Shown: positions 1 through 13,875, counted from the stretch's first letter. The stretch: DNA of 64,000 nt from Trochalopteron elliotii (GCA_024734555.1 JANPWX010020040.1:858161-922160); one strand, 5' to 3'. Notes: generated by a model not told the origin, from the sequence alone. Translations and numbers: made by a program.

Positions 1-1330
1 CTTTGAATTGAACTGCACCTTTCAACTAGTGAATTCAGCAGAGTTAGCAACTTACACCAAAAATTGGTGCTTTGTTAAACTTTTTCAAGATTTCTTTTCT
101 CCCTTGTTTTGAATAGAGGGAGATACAGTTTCATCAGTTGGTTGTTTAATGAAATTCTCTTCGTTCTTTTTTCTTTTCCTTTTCTTTTTCCTCAAGAATA
201 AACAGATGGCTTTGTAGCTAAAAATATGATATAACACACCTCCGGTCAAAGTCTTCTGAAGCATATCTGTTCTTATTATTTTTCTCTGCAACCATAAATG
301 TCCCAAATACTCTACAAAAATCATACCTGACTCTCACCTGGAAATGAAGAGTGGGATTTTTAGTGAATTTCTTGGTAGGCTTTTCCACTTCTATCCATTT
401 TGACAGAAGTTTAGAAACTCAGAACTAAAAGGCCTCCTTCTCTTTATAAACTTCTTGTTTTGAGCCCTTTATGGACATAGCTTTTAGCTAAATGGCTATT
501 TATGTTCAGAGAGTAAAATTGTAAAATTTTTGCTTTCAACCTCTTAGACCAAAAAGTTTATTGTTATTTGTTCAGGTTCTTTGCAGCTCATAATACATTT
601 TCAGTATCACGCTTTTGTCTAGGACAACCTGGTTTCAGATGGAACAACCCCGTAGTCCCATCACACACTGAAATGCAGATAATCATCAAAATGGAGTTTC
701 TTATGACCTTGAAAATTAACTGAAAATTAGATTATTACTATTTCTTTCTTAGCAAAAAACATATAGATAGGTGCAGAGTACATTTTAATCAAAAATTCTT
801 AACAGCCAAGAACATTCCTACTGTTAGCCAGTTAATGTGGATGGAGTTAAAGCAATAGAGAAGTTTCTGCTTTGGAAACCCCAAGATCTCACATACCTAA
901 ACATGCAGTCATTTATTTATTTACTGACTTACTTATTATTGTATTTCTAAAAATCTTTGCATGCACATGAATTTCATGTGATGGGAAATGTTAATCTTAT
1001 GTTAAAGAAAAGGGCTGGAAATATTTTAATCTAGCTTCTACTATTGGGATTTATTCTATGACCTTTAATAAATCAACTCTTGATGTGTCAGTTTCCCCAC
1101 TGGTTAGATTTTGATTAATAATGACCCTTAATATAATTTCTGTAGTTCAGAACAGCGATGAAAGTGAAGGCCCAGTCCTGGGAACTTTTACTTCATCAGG
1201 TAGCATTTACACCTGAGAATGGTTTTATAAACCACAGTAGAAACTGCTCAGCTGAGAAGTTTATATTAATAAGTATGATTTATTTAATATCTGTCAATAT
1301 TTTAAATTGTTTTCAATTATTGAGGTTTCG
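1..1330. other. Intergenic sequence, no feature seen
   Basis: AT-rich unique-looking DNA. Short frames (for example 85-324 minus, Lys-rich from a T/C tract) are not credible genes. No repeats beyond short T-rich tracts. Confidence 0.7.
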
Positions 1331-1520
1331 TGGTGGGGCTACTACCAGCTAGCAGAAATTCCCCCAGACCACAGAAACAGTTTGTGTGGGTCCGTCAGCT
1401 CAGCAGGTGTGGTTCAGGCTTGGATGAAGGAAACATGCTCTCTCTTGGGTTAATAAGGATGTTTATTCAGTGCAGCCATGTGGAAGGGGCTTTGCCAGAG
1501 CCCCTTCTCAGCATGGGGGA

Positions 1521-1574
<54 letters not shown>

Positions 1575-1583
1575 ATAGCAAAN

Positions 1584-1635
<52 letters not shown>

Positions 1636-1741
1636 CCCTTTTTCCCAGGGCCCTGGGCTGGGAAACACTGACCCAATGGGGAATGGAAGGGGAAAGGGTT
1701 ACATCAGGAGGAACCATGGCGGGGGTGGAAGGGACATAACA
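1331..1741 (-). mobile_element. Solo LTR, ERV type, with internal (GA)n expansion
   Basis: On the minus strand the block starts TGTTATGTCCCTTCC and ends ...GGGGCTAACCACCA-like sequence, more exactly ending CCCCACCA, giving TG...CA termini. A polyadenylation signal AATAAA (plus-strand tttatt at 1,462-1,467) is followed by a short U5. The central (TC)n run belongs to the element. I associate this LTR type with passerine genomes. No internal retroviral genes flank it and no clear target-site duplication was found, so it is an old solo LTR. The family name was not assigned. Confidence 0.6.
1524..1630 (+). repeat. (GA)n microsatellite with one undetermined base
   Basis: Two GA runs of about 48 bases each are separated by a short atcatagcaaan segment. 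The N at 1,583 suggests an assembly join or unresolved length. The repeat lies inside the LTR described above. Confidence 0.95.
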
Positions 1742-4700
1742 AGTACAGACTTATAACAAACACAAAATACAAAATCAAAAACCTGAAACTCATGTTGCTA
1801 CAAGGTTTAACATGGCATTTAAGTGAAAATTGGTTTTTTCTTTATGAAGGTCTTCTTTTAGCCCATCATGCCATATGACAACACAGATAATTTAGCCCCC
1901 TTTTTAATGATGGAAGAACTGAGATAATTTGATGCCACTTGGCTACAGTTCAGGTATTTTTTATTTGGAGCTGGAGTGAGGAAGAACTTGTTGTGTCTAT
2001 GTAATTTTTGCCAGCATGGGTTTACACCTTCAGACAAAGGCTCAAGTTGACTGATGATATTTCCATCTAAGGTAGACAGCAAAACTCTTTCCAAAATTTA
2101 GCTGCCATACAGTTAAACACATGCAAAATGACTCATTCTTTATTGCAGTGGCATCCAAAATTGTTACAAGAGCTATGACAGTGTCCAAAACAAAGGATGC
2201 ACTCCAAATCAATTTAGTGGTGAGGGAAAAAATGGCAGAAATTAAAAGCCTAAGAAATATTCTTACCATCTCCTGGATATATTCAGGGATTTCAGAAGGT
2301 CTCTGTTTTCATACCAGGAACCCAACACTTTATTCTTTAGCATCTGAACAATGATATAACTCATCAATTATGACACACTTCTCTGTTTCAAGAAAATACA
2401 TGTTTCAACAGCTTTATCAAAATGCATAGCAGAGGAATTTTGATGTAGACTCTTCCCACAGCTTCAGGATACCTTCTGTGGATGGCTTTATAGGCATTTC
2501 AAGGAAAACTCTTTGTTTACTAGTGGGACAAATCTGTTTTTCTCTGTCTTTGCAGATACTGGAGTGTATATTAAGTGTGATGCAGTGATGAGTCAAGGTA
2601 TGAGTCTCAAGCATTTTAATTTAATAAACTCACAGTGCTAATTGTGCTCACAAAATTATCCAGAAATTCTATAATTTTTATTTTGCAGTACTTAATCCGT
2701 TATGTCAGTGCAGTTTTCAGCTAGGCCTAGAAGGTGATAACTACCATGATGATTCCTTTTCTTTTTTTTTTTTTTTCATTTCCAAAATCAATATTATAGT
2801 AATTTTCCACCCTTTATGTTACCTCTCCAGATTTTCAATTACTTTTCCAAAGTATTTTTCTTGGATAAAATTAAACCAATTACTGCTGATCTTGGCAAGT
2901 AATGACATATGCCCTATGAACTAGTAGCTCTTTTTGTGCTCTGAAAGCAGTTCTTGATGAAGCAAAGGTGTTTATTTGTTCTTTTAATACTTCTTTCTCC
3001 AGGAAATAGAAAACTTAACTACCATGCCTCTTGATACATCAGAAACTTCTTCTGCCGAACTTTCAGTATTACTTTCTATCAGATAGTGTCCATTGCTAGT
3101 AGATTATGCCACTAGATATTTTAATTTTTATAGAATTTTTAAATTCGGTCCCCTAAAATTCTTCACCAAGCAAAGATCTTGATTCCCTTCTTAACTTAAA
3201 TGGTATAAATGCATTATCAGGCAGGACCCTGGGGACAGGATGGGAAATCAAACCATGCTCTGAGATGTTGCAGTACAAGAACTATTTACACATTGAGTCA
3301 TAATGAAAGAAAATAAATTCCTGAATCCAGAAATGGGCCAAGCCACATTGCTTCCATTATGTATTTTCAAACCAAAATACAACTTTTTTTTTTTTTAAGT
3401 GCTTTGGTCATTTCAAAGAAGTAAAGAGCTAGGGAAACAAACCAAATTGGTCTCCTGCTTCTCGCTGAGGTTTTTGGGGGGTTTTTTTCAGTGACAAAAA
3501 GAAAAAAAATCTTTTTGGGTCTACCAGCCAAATGAAAAATCAATTAGTTACACAAGTCTGGCTATTTGTTAGGATTAGCTATCAGACAATGCATGGTTTT
3601 TGTTCATTATTTTTTCCCCATAATAGGACATATCATGGAGCACAAAACCACTGAATTTTTGGTTACATCTGTACAGACAAAGTAGTATTTTTAGCACCAT
3701 TCTTTAAGGTGCAGACAAAAAAATGTAATAAAAGAGAAGAAGGAGAAGCAAGTCCATCTATATTTTAAAACTATATGTATAGCTTCTCAGGAAAAAAAAA
3801 AGTGATTTAAAGATAACCCTAGAATACTCAGCACTCAGTTCTCTTTACATGAAATCTGAAAGTAAAACTTCATTTGACCCCCTCATTTAGTGAGATTCTG
3901 TTTGGCCATCACCAAATTCAACTTTTCACACCTTAGTTGGACAATTTTCTTTGGTTTTTTATTTTCCTTTTTTTTTTCCCCCCCATAAGAAACTATTTAG
4001 AGGCTAAAGTATATCCTACTATCTTCAGATTGGTCTTGCACAAATATTCTCTTGATCTTTCTCTCTCTCTCTTTTTCCAGTAGCTACAAATTCCTTCCAA
4101 AAACCTATTTTTTTCCTAGAATATGTCTATGTTGCAGCCTATTAAGTATCCAAGTTTTAATATATTCAAATAACCACCAAACATAATTAGGACCAGTTGC
4201 CAGGTGAAGAGGCAATAACATGGGGGCAAACCATCAGCTCCTATGAAGGAGTCCAGCTCCACTGGGTTCAGTGCAAGAATTTCTGGTTATAACAGAGAAG
4301 ATGTCAGTACAAAATCTTCTCTGCTGGAAGGCAGTCAGTAAGAGATACGTGAGAATAAAATCCATATTTAAGACTAGACTAAGGAAAGCAGTTTACAAGC
4401 AAAGGATCAGATTAAAAAAAAAAAATCATCCCTCTGCACCCACCTGAGTTGTTCACTATGGAAAAATAATAACTGATGTACAGATAGGTTGACAAGGAAT
4501 GCAAGGAAGCACAACTTCTTGTGAGCTGCCTTGGAGTAGGTATTATTCATCAGCAAAAGTCAAGGCCTTAAACAGAAAGGTTATTTCAGGGAATTGTTTG
4601 GAATAACAAGAATCAGTACAGCCCAGAAGTGTTGAACTTGGAATTCAAGGGTCAAGGCTTCCAACACCTGAAATTTTACATGTGACTGGATGTCCAGATG

Positions 4701-6899
4701 TTTCGTTGTTTTCTAATTGCTATAAGTCTTGTGGGTTTTTAAGCTGTGCACATGATCTGCCTTTCTGCAAAACACAATTATTAGTTACCAGAAACCCAAT
4801 GTATTATTAATTTATTTAATGCTGATGAGCTGAATTGTGTAATGGGAGAAGACAGTCAAGGGTCAGTGATTGGCAGGAATAAACCAGTTTCACTGAATGG
4901 GGACAGGGAGGATTTTATTCAAGGAAATGGCAGTGAAACCCATCCTAATAAACAACCAAGCAGTGTTGGCTCAAGCACTTATAATGCCAGTGTCTGTGAT
5001 AAGCAATGGAAACATTAATATAAAATGCTTCACCATAAATGAATACAGTAGAGTTCAGAATGATATATTGCAGCACGGCCATCCCTAGCATGGTACCCTT
5101 TTAAAGTGATGCTTATAATAATTTTTATTTTGGTAACAATAGGGGGAAAAAAAGAACAGAACAGCAAAAATTGTTATCTGCTGAAAAGGAACTGCAATAG
5201 CAAAATTTCCTGATAAGAGCCTACATAAGGGTTTAGCCACAGCAAGAGAACTGTGCTCAGATACAAATGCAGTAACTAGGAATATGGTTGTAACTTGTTC
5301 ATTTCTAATCCTAGCTGTATGTTACAGTCAGATGGTGAAAGCAGTCATTTCATGAAATAACTGAAATTTTCAGATATTTCATCAAATGACCAACATTATG
5401 GCTGTTCTACTACACTCTTAGATTGTTTCACTCCATCATTAAATTAAATGACCGGTTATTGTGAAAGTCACATTGGTGTGATTTTTATCACTTATATTTA
5501 GGCATCTGAACTTAGATGTACAGGTCAATTTAGGTTCTCACAGTCATTGAAGAAAAGGTGGCATGTCCAGTTGATAAATTAGCTGATGCAAACTTAGCTG
5601 GTTTTAGATTAAATAAACCATCCTTTGCATATACTGCTCTCTTTCACTTAATTATAAAAGAAGTCAAATGTGATGGGTTTGAGCAAAGATGCTTACCCTT
5701 TGGTTGATCCTTGTGATTCCTCTTCACTGTGTTGCTTAACTATTACAAATGTTCCCAACTGCTGTGAAAAGTACTTCTGTTGTGACACACTTGGAGACAC
5801 TGACTTTTTAAACCCTGTGCTCTTTGCCACAGGACATCTGATTGCACTGGATCCATTTGCTCCCTCCTTGTAGCTTACATTTCCCTTTCCCTGTGCACCA
5901 TGTGGGTTACAGGATGGAATTAGTATTATATTCAGGGGTGGTTTTTTCATTTTGTTTTGATCAGAACAAATAGCATGACACATCTTTCTTTACCCAGTCT
6001 GGGACATTTATTAAAGCTCTCCACAGTTATGGCTTTCCTACAGTCCCTAGACTTAAAAATTTGCCCCTGTTGTGACAGTCAAATTCTAGTGACAGATGAG
6101 CATGTTAAACGCTTTTACTGCCTTGAAGAAATTCTGTCTCATAGTCTTAGTAAATGCAGCATTTGTTGGTCCTTCCCCTTGCAGGCCAGAAAAGACTAAG
6201 AGCCTGTCTTTCTAACTGCTTCCCTGGGAAGTGAAAAGTTCTATCTTCAGACAGCCATGATGAAGTGGTACCATTCACAGCGAAGACAATATTAGTTGAA
6301 GTATGGATGTGGTGAGTGTCCATGAAGGTATATGACAGGTTCACACTTTCCTAACGAGAATCTGAGAGGAGCCAAGGGATTCTGCACATCAGATTAGGAA
6401 TGTCCAATACAGTTCTGATAGAACAGAGAGACTGGAAACTACAACTCAAAACAAGTTTCCTGGCTGTGACTGCATAGCAGAGGAGATGAAATTCTGGGGT
6501 TTTCCAGGCCCTAGGAGGATGGTAAAGCAGGCACCCGCACCACAAAGGAGAGCCTGATTCTCCAAGAGACTTACTGGATACTGAAACTGTTAAAAAAGCA
6601 GTCCTTATCCCAGGGAAAAGCCTCATATAAATGGATAGGGTTGAAGTTTTGGACGAGGTCAAAGACTACCTGCCAGTTTGAGTCTTTCAGTTTAGGCTGA
6701 GTATATGGAGAGGGTAAATATTAATTCCTACTTCATCTGCATATAAAACTCACAGCACGGCACAAGTCACTGACCTTCACATCTGTTCACACAACTGGGT
6801 GTTCTGAATTCCTTAGAAGGAGGCTTTTTTAGTGTGTATTCCTGTATGTTCTTTTGGCTGTGAGATGTGACACTGAAGAACAGTCTAGAGGATAAGCAG
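1742..6899. other. Intergenic sequence, no gene seen
   Basis: AT-rich DNA with homopolymer runs near 2,760, 3,385 and 3,965. A block at about 5,290-5,470 (TTTCATGAAATAACTGAAATTTTC-like near-palindromic words and AAATTAAATGACC) has enhancer-like texture but no firm support. The open frames are all shorter than 105 codons and unrecognised. Confidence 0.6.
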
Positions 6900-7405
6900 G
6901 ATTCTGTTGTTGAGTTTGATTGCCCTCCCTGCATACAACTTTACTATAGAGAGTGGTTTACCAGGGGAAGAGGAAAACTCTGGACTAATGCCCTGGGAAA
7001 CCCCTTTCTAAGCAAGAGGCTTACTCACATGCTCCCTCAGTTCAAGCTTGCATATTGTTGCTAGAAAGTTCCTAGTTCTCTGTGTCAAGCTGATTTTTGG
7101 TGCAGAAATTTTAATATTCCTAATCATTCTGCCCTATTGGACCCTTCCCTCAGACCCTGCCTTAGCTCCTCCCCACACAGGGATGTATAAATACCCCTGA
7201 CTGATCCTGGCTGTTGTACTGAATTTTTCAGTTCACTCCAAATATACTGTAGGCCTTCCTGTTTGTTATTTTTGCATTATTAAAATTCCTTTCCTGGACA
7301 ATTGGATCAAGGCTGCCTCTCTCTATGAAGTCACCATTCGGGCAGAGTCCTGAGGAAACTTCTGGGGGTCCAGTCATCTGGGCTCAGATGCCTGGAAGTT
7401 TCACA
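6900..7405 (+). mobile_element. Putative solo LTR with TATA box and poly(A) signal
   Basis: The order of signals is that of a retroviral LTR. A U3-like segment is followed by TATAAATA (7,186-7,193), about 85 bases of R-like sequence, ATTAAA (7,278-7,283), and a U5-like stretch ending near tggaagtttca. No gag, pol or env coding sequence adjoins it. The boundaries are approximate because no target-site duplication was found. It could instead be an unrelated promoter-like sequence. Confidence 0.45.
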
Positions 7406-8539
7406 TTACCACAAACTCATACTCCAGAAGAGAGCAGGAAAGAATTATAATGGCATAATGACAGACAAAGTGAGATATGTCACAAGTCTCAAATGGAAAC
7501 TGGACTGTGAGGCCCAGAAAATACTGGTCACAGAGGGAAGATATTTCTCACTTAGCATACTTCGCACTGTTTTATCAGATACAGGTTGTTACCATAAATG
7601 TGTGCAGCTACCTCAGAACAGTTTTGAACCGGTGAAATGCATGTTTATGTCAGCAAATATTATGCAAGCAGTATAGCTTGACCCAATGTACTCTCTGCCC
7701 ACTAGAAGGTACAAAACCAGCTCAAACTCATCTGACAGAAATCAAGTAATTCTGAGACAAAATACTTTATTCTCTTTCCTGGTCATGGTCCCATAAATCC
7801 TAGTGGTTCCCCCCTTCCACTTCAAAAATGTAAAAAGAAATTGCCTTCTGATTTGTGTCCTTTTTTTCTTTTACAGTCTGACTTGAGAGATAAATGATCA
7901 GTTAAAACGTCCTTTACAGACTTCATGGCTATCAAACTGTAGAAAGACTTGTCCTGAACTTTTGTAAAGCTAGACATTTCAGAAAAGCTGAAGTGTTGGA
8001 CAAGAAATGGGAATGTAATCCCAGACAAGTAACACAAATTATCTTCCTAGGATTACTGCTAAGGAAGTGAGAAACATTTGTGATTGGGCTTGTTTTTGTT
8101 GTTTTCATATGTCATCTAGATATTGCAAAAAAATATTTACCTTCCAAGTTTGTTTCTTAGACTTGAGTTTTCTAGATTTTTTTTTTAAAGGCTCAAGTAG
8201 GTTTTTTATAAATTAGCTCATTTAAGGACTAAACTGTTACTCACAGAATTTGTTTTTTCATTTATTTAATGTAATATTTTAAAGCTTCCTGAGATGGAGA
8301 TTTGTTGTTTTTGTTTGATTGTTTGTTTTTTTTGTTTGTTTTAAAAGTTTTGGGTTTTTTTCATATTATTTATTAGGACCTTAATTTTGTTTTTATATGC
8401 ACAGATTTTGAACATAGGAGTTTATGTTTATTTCTACAGTTATTATGGTTTTCAGTAAAGCATATACAATTAGACTTTTGGGTCAGTATCCATGAGGTCA
8501 GACAACCTGACTTCTGAATTCCAGCTTCATATATTTAAG
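7406..8539. other. Intergenic sequence, no gene seen
   Basis: AT-rich sequence with a (TTTG)n/T-rich stretch at about 8,308-8,360. No coding signal or recognisable element. Confidence 0.6.
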
Positions 8540-9260
8540 ATCAGAGAACCATAGAGTAATTTCAGTAGTGAAGAACTCCTGAAGGGTCAGGATGGCTCAG
8601 AGCTGGGCCAATTTAAAAGTTATACCATTTGTCATAGGCCTTCATTCAGCCAAGCGTTGTGTGTCCACAGGAATGGGTATTTCACGTCTTGTCTGGGCGT
8701 CTGCCTTAATGTTTGACCAGCCTGATGGTGTAATTTTTTTCTTAATTTCTAATCAGAATTTCACTCTCTCTAACCTATGTCCATTGCCCCCTGTCCTTTA
8801 TGTGTCTACCTCCAAAATGAGCCTGACTCCACTATCTCTCTAACTGCCTAATTCATATTTAATCACATTTATATATTTTGCTTTTCTGCAGACTGAATAA
8901 ACCCAGCTGCCTCAGTTTCGTTTAGTATATCTTGTAGTCTGGACACCCACACACCTAGCACCATGCAGCATGCAGCTGCCTGTTGGCCAAGCTTGAGTAT
9001 CTTGCAGATGTAGGGGAGATGTAGTACTCCAGGCCTGGTTTCACTAATGATAAATGGAATGTAATAATCACTTCCCTCAGGCTTCTGCCGATGTTTTGGT
9101 GATCTATCCCAGTCTGTGGTCAGCCATCATCTTTGTAGGGATGCATTGTGACTCATGTTACACTCAGTGTCCACCAGGGCTCCCCTCCCCCCCAAGTTCT
9201 TTTGTGCACAGCCATTTCCAAGGCCAGCTGGTGGGACAATGCAGAAGCTCTTCATCTGCA
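8540..9260 (-). mobile_element. Old CR1 LINE fragment
   Basis: The plus strand reads as the reverse complement of a CR1 3' region. It shows CCATAGAG at the 3' edge, a gaccagcctgatggtgtaa segment, aatcagaatttcactc, ccccctgtcct, and then the tactccaggcctggtttcact, aataatcacttccctc and cccccaagttcttttg landmarks in the CR1 order. It is strongly diverged and 5'-truncated. Homology may extend weakly to about 9,400. Open frames within it are not genes. Confidence 0.7.
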
Positions 9261-10285
9261 CAAAACCACTCCAATCTTGACCACATTCAGTGGGTGACCC
9301 CAGAGAGCAAAGCCCAAAATACACCCTGCAAAGGAAATGGCTGCACCTCTGTCAGCTTGATGAGCAATGTGCATCCATCACATCAGGTCCAAGACAAAGC
9401 AGTGGGTGGTGTACTCCTTTAAAGTATGGTTGCTTTAAGGTGAAATGAACTAGAGTGGACAATTTTCTTCATAACAATTTAAGACTTTAATACCAAGGTT
9501 TCCTCACAATGGCAGAGGCAGAGATCCACTGAACCGAGATTGTGAGAACAAATTGTCTCAACATAAACTGAAAATGTGGCAAAACAGTTGTGCATTTCCA
9601 GATGTTAAAGAGATGCAATTATATATTTGAACTAAACAGATGTATCATATAGCAATTGTTTTGAAACTATTAAAAACTGCTGAAGAGAGTAAGTGTGCCT
9701 GCTTTTTTGTACCAAGCTCACAAAAAACTCAGCTATTCTCAGATCTCCCCAACTGGTGGGACAATACACCTTCACTAGCAGGTAGTTAAATAATGTTGAC
9801 TGATAATTCCAAAGGCAGGTTATATCTATTGAATGAATGTGGGTATAGTCTTGCTAATTTCCAGTAACCCAGAAGTTAGAGGATAACACTATCTGCAGCT
9901 AAATAGGTGATGTCCAGTACTGATACAAAACCAAAATGAATCACTGGAAATCTTTAAAACATGAGATAAGGGTCTTATATGCCTTTTGACAAAGCTTATA
10001 GTCTAAACAAGATTTTAAAACAAGACAAGATTGACTAATCTCCACTTAGAGTCAAGACAGGGGGATGTGACCCTCTCCAGAGAGGTATCGTGATTTGCTA
10101 AATGATGGTCACAGCATGTCTGGTGGGAGGGCAAGGCTGTGTGACAGAGCCTCTAATTTGAGACATGTCTTTCACATGGAGTAATACATAGCAGATGAAG
10201 AAAAATTTTACCTTCCATCTTCTGTTGCAGACAGAAAGAGGACATATTTACTATATCTTATGACTGCATCTGGTCATGAATAAAG
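9261..10285. other. Intergenic sequence between CR1 fragments
   Basis: The first 150 bases may be a very diverged continuation of the CR1 at 8.5 kb. The rest is unique-looking AT-rich DNA without gene signals. Confidence 0.5.
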
Positions 10286-10756
10286 ACTCATAGAATGTTT
10301 TGGGTTGGGAAGGAGCTGTAAAGGTCATCTAATCCAAAACCCTGCAGTGACCAGGGACACCTTCATCTGGATCAGGTTGCTCAGAGCCCTCTCCAGCTTG
10401 ACCTTGAATGTTTCCAGGAATGAGGCATCAACCATGTCTTTGTATAACTTGTGGCAGTGTTTTATCACTTGTGGTAAAAATCTTCTTTCTTACATCTAAG
10501 CTAAATCTACCATCTCAGTTTGAAACCATGACCCCTTGTCCTCTTGCTGTAGGTCCTGCTAATATGACTGTCCCCATCCTTCTTATAAACTTCTTTTGAG
10601 TACTGCAATGCTATTATAAGCTCTGCCCAGAGGCTTCTCTTCTCCAGGCTGACAAATCCCAACTTATTCAGCTTTTTTCTTAGAAGGAACCCTCCAATCA
10701 TCCTTGTGGTCTCTTCTGGACCCACTCTAATATGTCCATGTTCTTCCTATGTTGGG
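10286..10756 (-). mobile_element. CR1 LINE 3' fragment
   Basis: The plus strand starts tcatagaatgttttgggttg, the reverse complement of the CR1 3' end. It continues through aaggtcatctaatccaa, caggttgctcagagccc, ccttgaatgtttccagg, ccatgaccccttgtcct and ttctccaggctgacaaa to tatgtccatgttcttcc, where it is truncated. It is the least diverged CR1 in the window apart from the one at 16.9 kb. Confidence 0.92.
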
Positions 10757-13589
10757 CTTATAAATTAACAAATTGTACAAAATTAAGCTTTAGGGAGAAA
10801 GACTGATTTAATTTACAGTTTAAAGTAATACAGGAAGAATTCTTATGGTATTATAATGTCCTTTCTCAGTATTGGTAGAACAAAAACTTGGTATTTGTGT
10901 TACAATATGATTTTTATATTATGATAATGTTTCATGTTAGATGCAATCTAACAAGATTTTAATGACTTAATTAGAGGTAGAACCTCATTATTTCATTAAA
11001 GGAAAATCTTCAAAATATTATTTTTCCTAATGAACATTTTTGGTATATTTTATACTGCTCAGAAAAAACTTCATCAACTCAGAAGTTGTTGATAAAATGA
11101 AATTTGCTTCTTTTTCACACCTCTGGGTTATTTATTACACTATTCTTCATTCAACATCTGGCACTTATTTTCAGTTGAAACTTTCATTGTTGCAACGGTT
11201 GATTACTCATACCAATTATTGCTGTTCTTGTGGTTGTACTCTATTTGAAAGAATATGCACAGCAAGCAAATCCATTATTATCTATTATGACATTTATTAT
11301 GATTATTAGCATGTGTAGGGAATATATACAGAGTATTATTCATATGGTAGTTAGACAGTTCCACAGTCTTGATATTTGCTATCTTTGATATCAGGCTATA
11401 AGAGTTTCTCCACTTTATACATTAGAGATAGAAGGAAATAATAATTAAAAATCTTGCCCAAGGTTAAGGAGAGAAAATGAGTTGGAGCAGGCATTCACAG
11501 TCTTCTGGCTCTAATTGCTTCTGGAACAATATGTTTCATTGTATTATTGAGACCAAAAAGATCTAAGAGTGATAGATGAAAAAACTCCCAGTGGTAGATA
11601 TCTGACTTACACCTGCAGCCATATCAGCAAAACAGATTGATTTTCACCTCAACAGAATCAGTTTAGAAAATATTTGTCTGAAATCCAGGAAGGCTGAATA
11701 TATCCATAAATACAGAATATCCAGTTCTCACAGAAATCAGCAGGAGTTTTCTAAAATATTATTTTAAGTTGGAAGTTTGGTGGATTTTCTTTCCTTTTAA
11801 CTAAATTGAAGTTGTTGACTCTGGGTGTAATGAAAGAACTTGTCAGTATTAAAGATGAGGGAAAGATTGTGTAACCTGCAATGGTTTTCAGAAGATCTTC
11901 TCATATTTTCGCAATAATCTGGGTTCTGCATTACCACAAAGAAAGAACAGTGGGTTGATAGACTTATCTTGCTATTATATGTTAAATATTGCACTGAAAT
12001 AAGGAGTACATCTTAGTGGTGCCAAAAGAAGGGCTTATAATTCTCAGAGTGTGAGAAAGAAAAGTGCCTCCAGTACGTAACTAATTCCATACATTTTAGA
12101 CTCCTTTTCAGCCATTTGAAAGTGCTCTATTATTCTCCTCAATCAAAGACTGGGACCAACTTTATAGCTTAAGTTAGGAGCAAAGGATCCTGCTCTACAG
12201 GTTGGTTCTGCAGCAGCTATGAACAGGTCACCAGTGGTGAAAGAAATGAGGACTTGGAGCTGGGTGAAATTAGGTTTAAGGGCAGTGAAAACAAAAAAGA
12301 CTCGATATCTAACATATATAGAACACACTATGTATAGTCAAATGGAATGTAATACAAGGATGAAAACAAGGAAGAAAAAGCAAGATGCTACAAGGATGTT
12401 AGAAAATATAAAAATAGCCCATTCCCCCAAATGAGGAATAATGAAGAAACCCTATTAACACAGCAATTTTTTTTTTTTTTCCTATGCGTGAACTTGGAAC
12501 ACTGATGGCCTGATCCAAATGCTCCTTTGCTGGAGCAAGATGTGTAGTATAGGATCCAGAAGGACAATGGCAGAGTGACCACAATATTCCTGAAAAGGAT
12601 AGGTGTTATTGTGTGTTTAACAAATATAACTGCTTTGTTATACTGCTGAGACTTTTTTCTTGGTACAAATATCCTTTATTTATTGTCCTGTAATAAAAAA
12701 ATCTGAACCAATAACACTTGTCTAGCTTTACCATTAAGATTTCATTTTTATTAATAATAAATTCTTGACTTCATGTATTCACAGTGTTTCCCTTTAGCAC
12801 ATAACAAGATTTTAAACATAATAAATAGCTTAAAGTTTTAATAGACAAACAAGTTCCCATTTGACTAACTTTCAAACAGCAGCTTCAAGAAGCAGCTAGG
12901 ACAAAGGGTAGTGTTTGTTTTTGTCTCATCACATTTTTATTTCTTAGTGGAATTTGCTGCTAGCAAGCAAAAAGAATTTCTGATCAGTCAGTTACTCTGA
13001 AAAATATATTTTATTACTTTCAAAAAACCCCACTTAAATGAAGGGAATTATAAAATCATTTTTATAGGAGTCTTTGGATAATAAATTGTCAAGTCTTAAA
13101 TATCATCAGATTCTTTTATCTGAGTTTATCTTGTCAAGATGGATCAGAATGCTGTAATCAATCACTCAGTTTAGCCATAAAATTGCTTCATCATACATGT
13201 GTATTCTCTTCAAAATCTAGTTGTAACATTTGCACATAATAACTTATTGGGTTGCAAGGTTTGTCCAAGCCTGTGTTCAATATTATCTGACATTTTATTG
13301 GCTACTACACAAACTTTTGCCTAATACAGTCATTTTACTTAGAAATTTAATTGAAAGGTTGCCTGTAACAAAGTACTTTTTTAATGTAGGAAGAGTAATG
13401 TAAAACTGCTTGATGCATGGGAGGAAGACAGGAGACAGTAAAATGTGGGAGAAAATGAAGAAGAAGAAAAAAAAAACATTCATTCTAATGAGAAATGGAG
13501 TTTGAAGAGGAAGTCTCATAAGGATGAATTCATTCCCTAAGGGAGCTTAGTCTGCATTTGATGCCTGGATCAGCACACCTTCCTAGATG

Positions 13590-13875
13590 AAAAGTATAAA
13601 TCACACAGTTTTGTGATGGATGATGTTTATTTAGAACGAGGCTTGTTAAAGAGATTCTTAGCCGGGCACGGGCGTCTTCTTTCAAGGGTCTTGATGCCGC
13701 CATTTAGAGAGAACAAAAAGGAAAGCAGAAGGCATGAGAATGTAGGGGAAAACCCCAGCAGAGGACAAAAAAGAGCTACCTTCAGTTTGTGACTATCTGG
13801 ACTTTGTCAGAGTAATATGCCAGATGTAAAGGGGCCTCTGCTGGAGGTTTCAGGCAGGTGATGGATCTAATTTAC
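13590..13875 (-). mobile_element. Possible LTR remnant
   Basis: On the minus strand a short CpG-bearing segment (gccgggcacgggcg, in plus-strand sense, near 13,660) precedes CTAAATAAACATCATCC, a polyadenylation-like signal placed as in the LTR at 1.3 kb. The isolated CpG cluster stands out from its AT-rich surroundings. No termini were resolved, so this is a weak call. Confidence 0.22.

Noticed and set aside
7697..7715. CTCF-like cccactagaaggtac
   Set aside because: The G-rich core is broken (AAGG in place of GGGG), so the match is too weak.
9054..9422. 122-codon frame
   Set aside because: It sits largely in an old CR1 fragment in antisense orientation.
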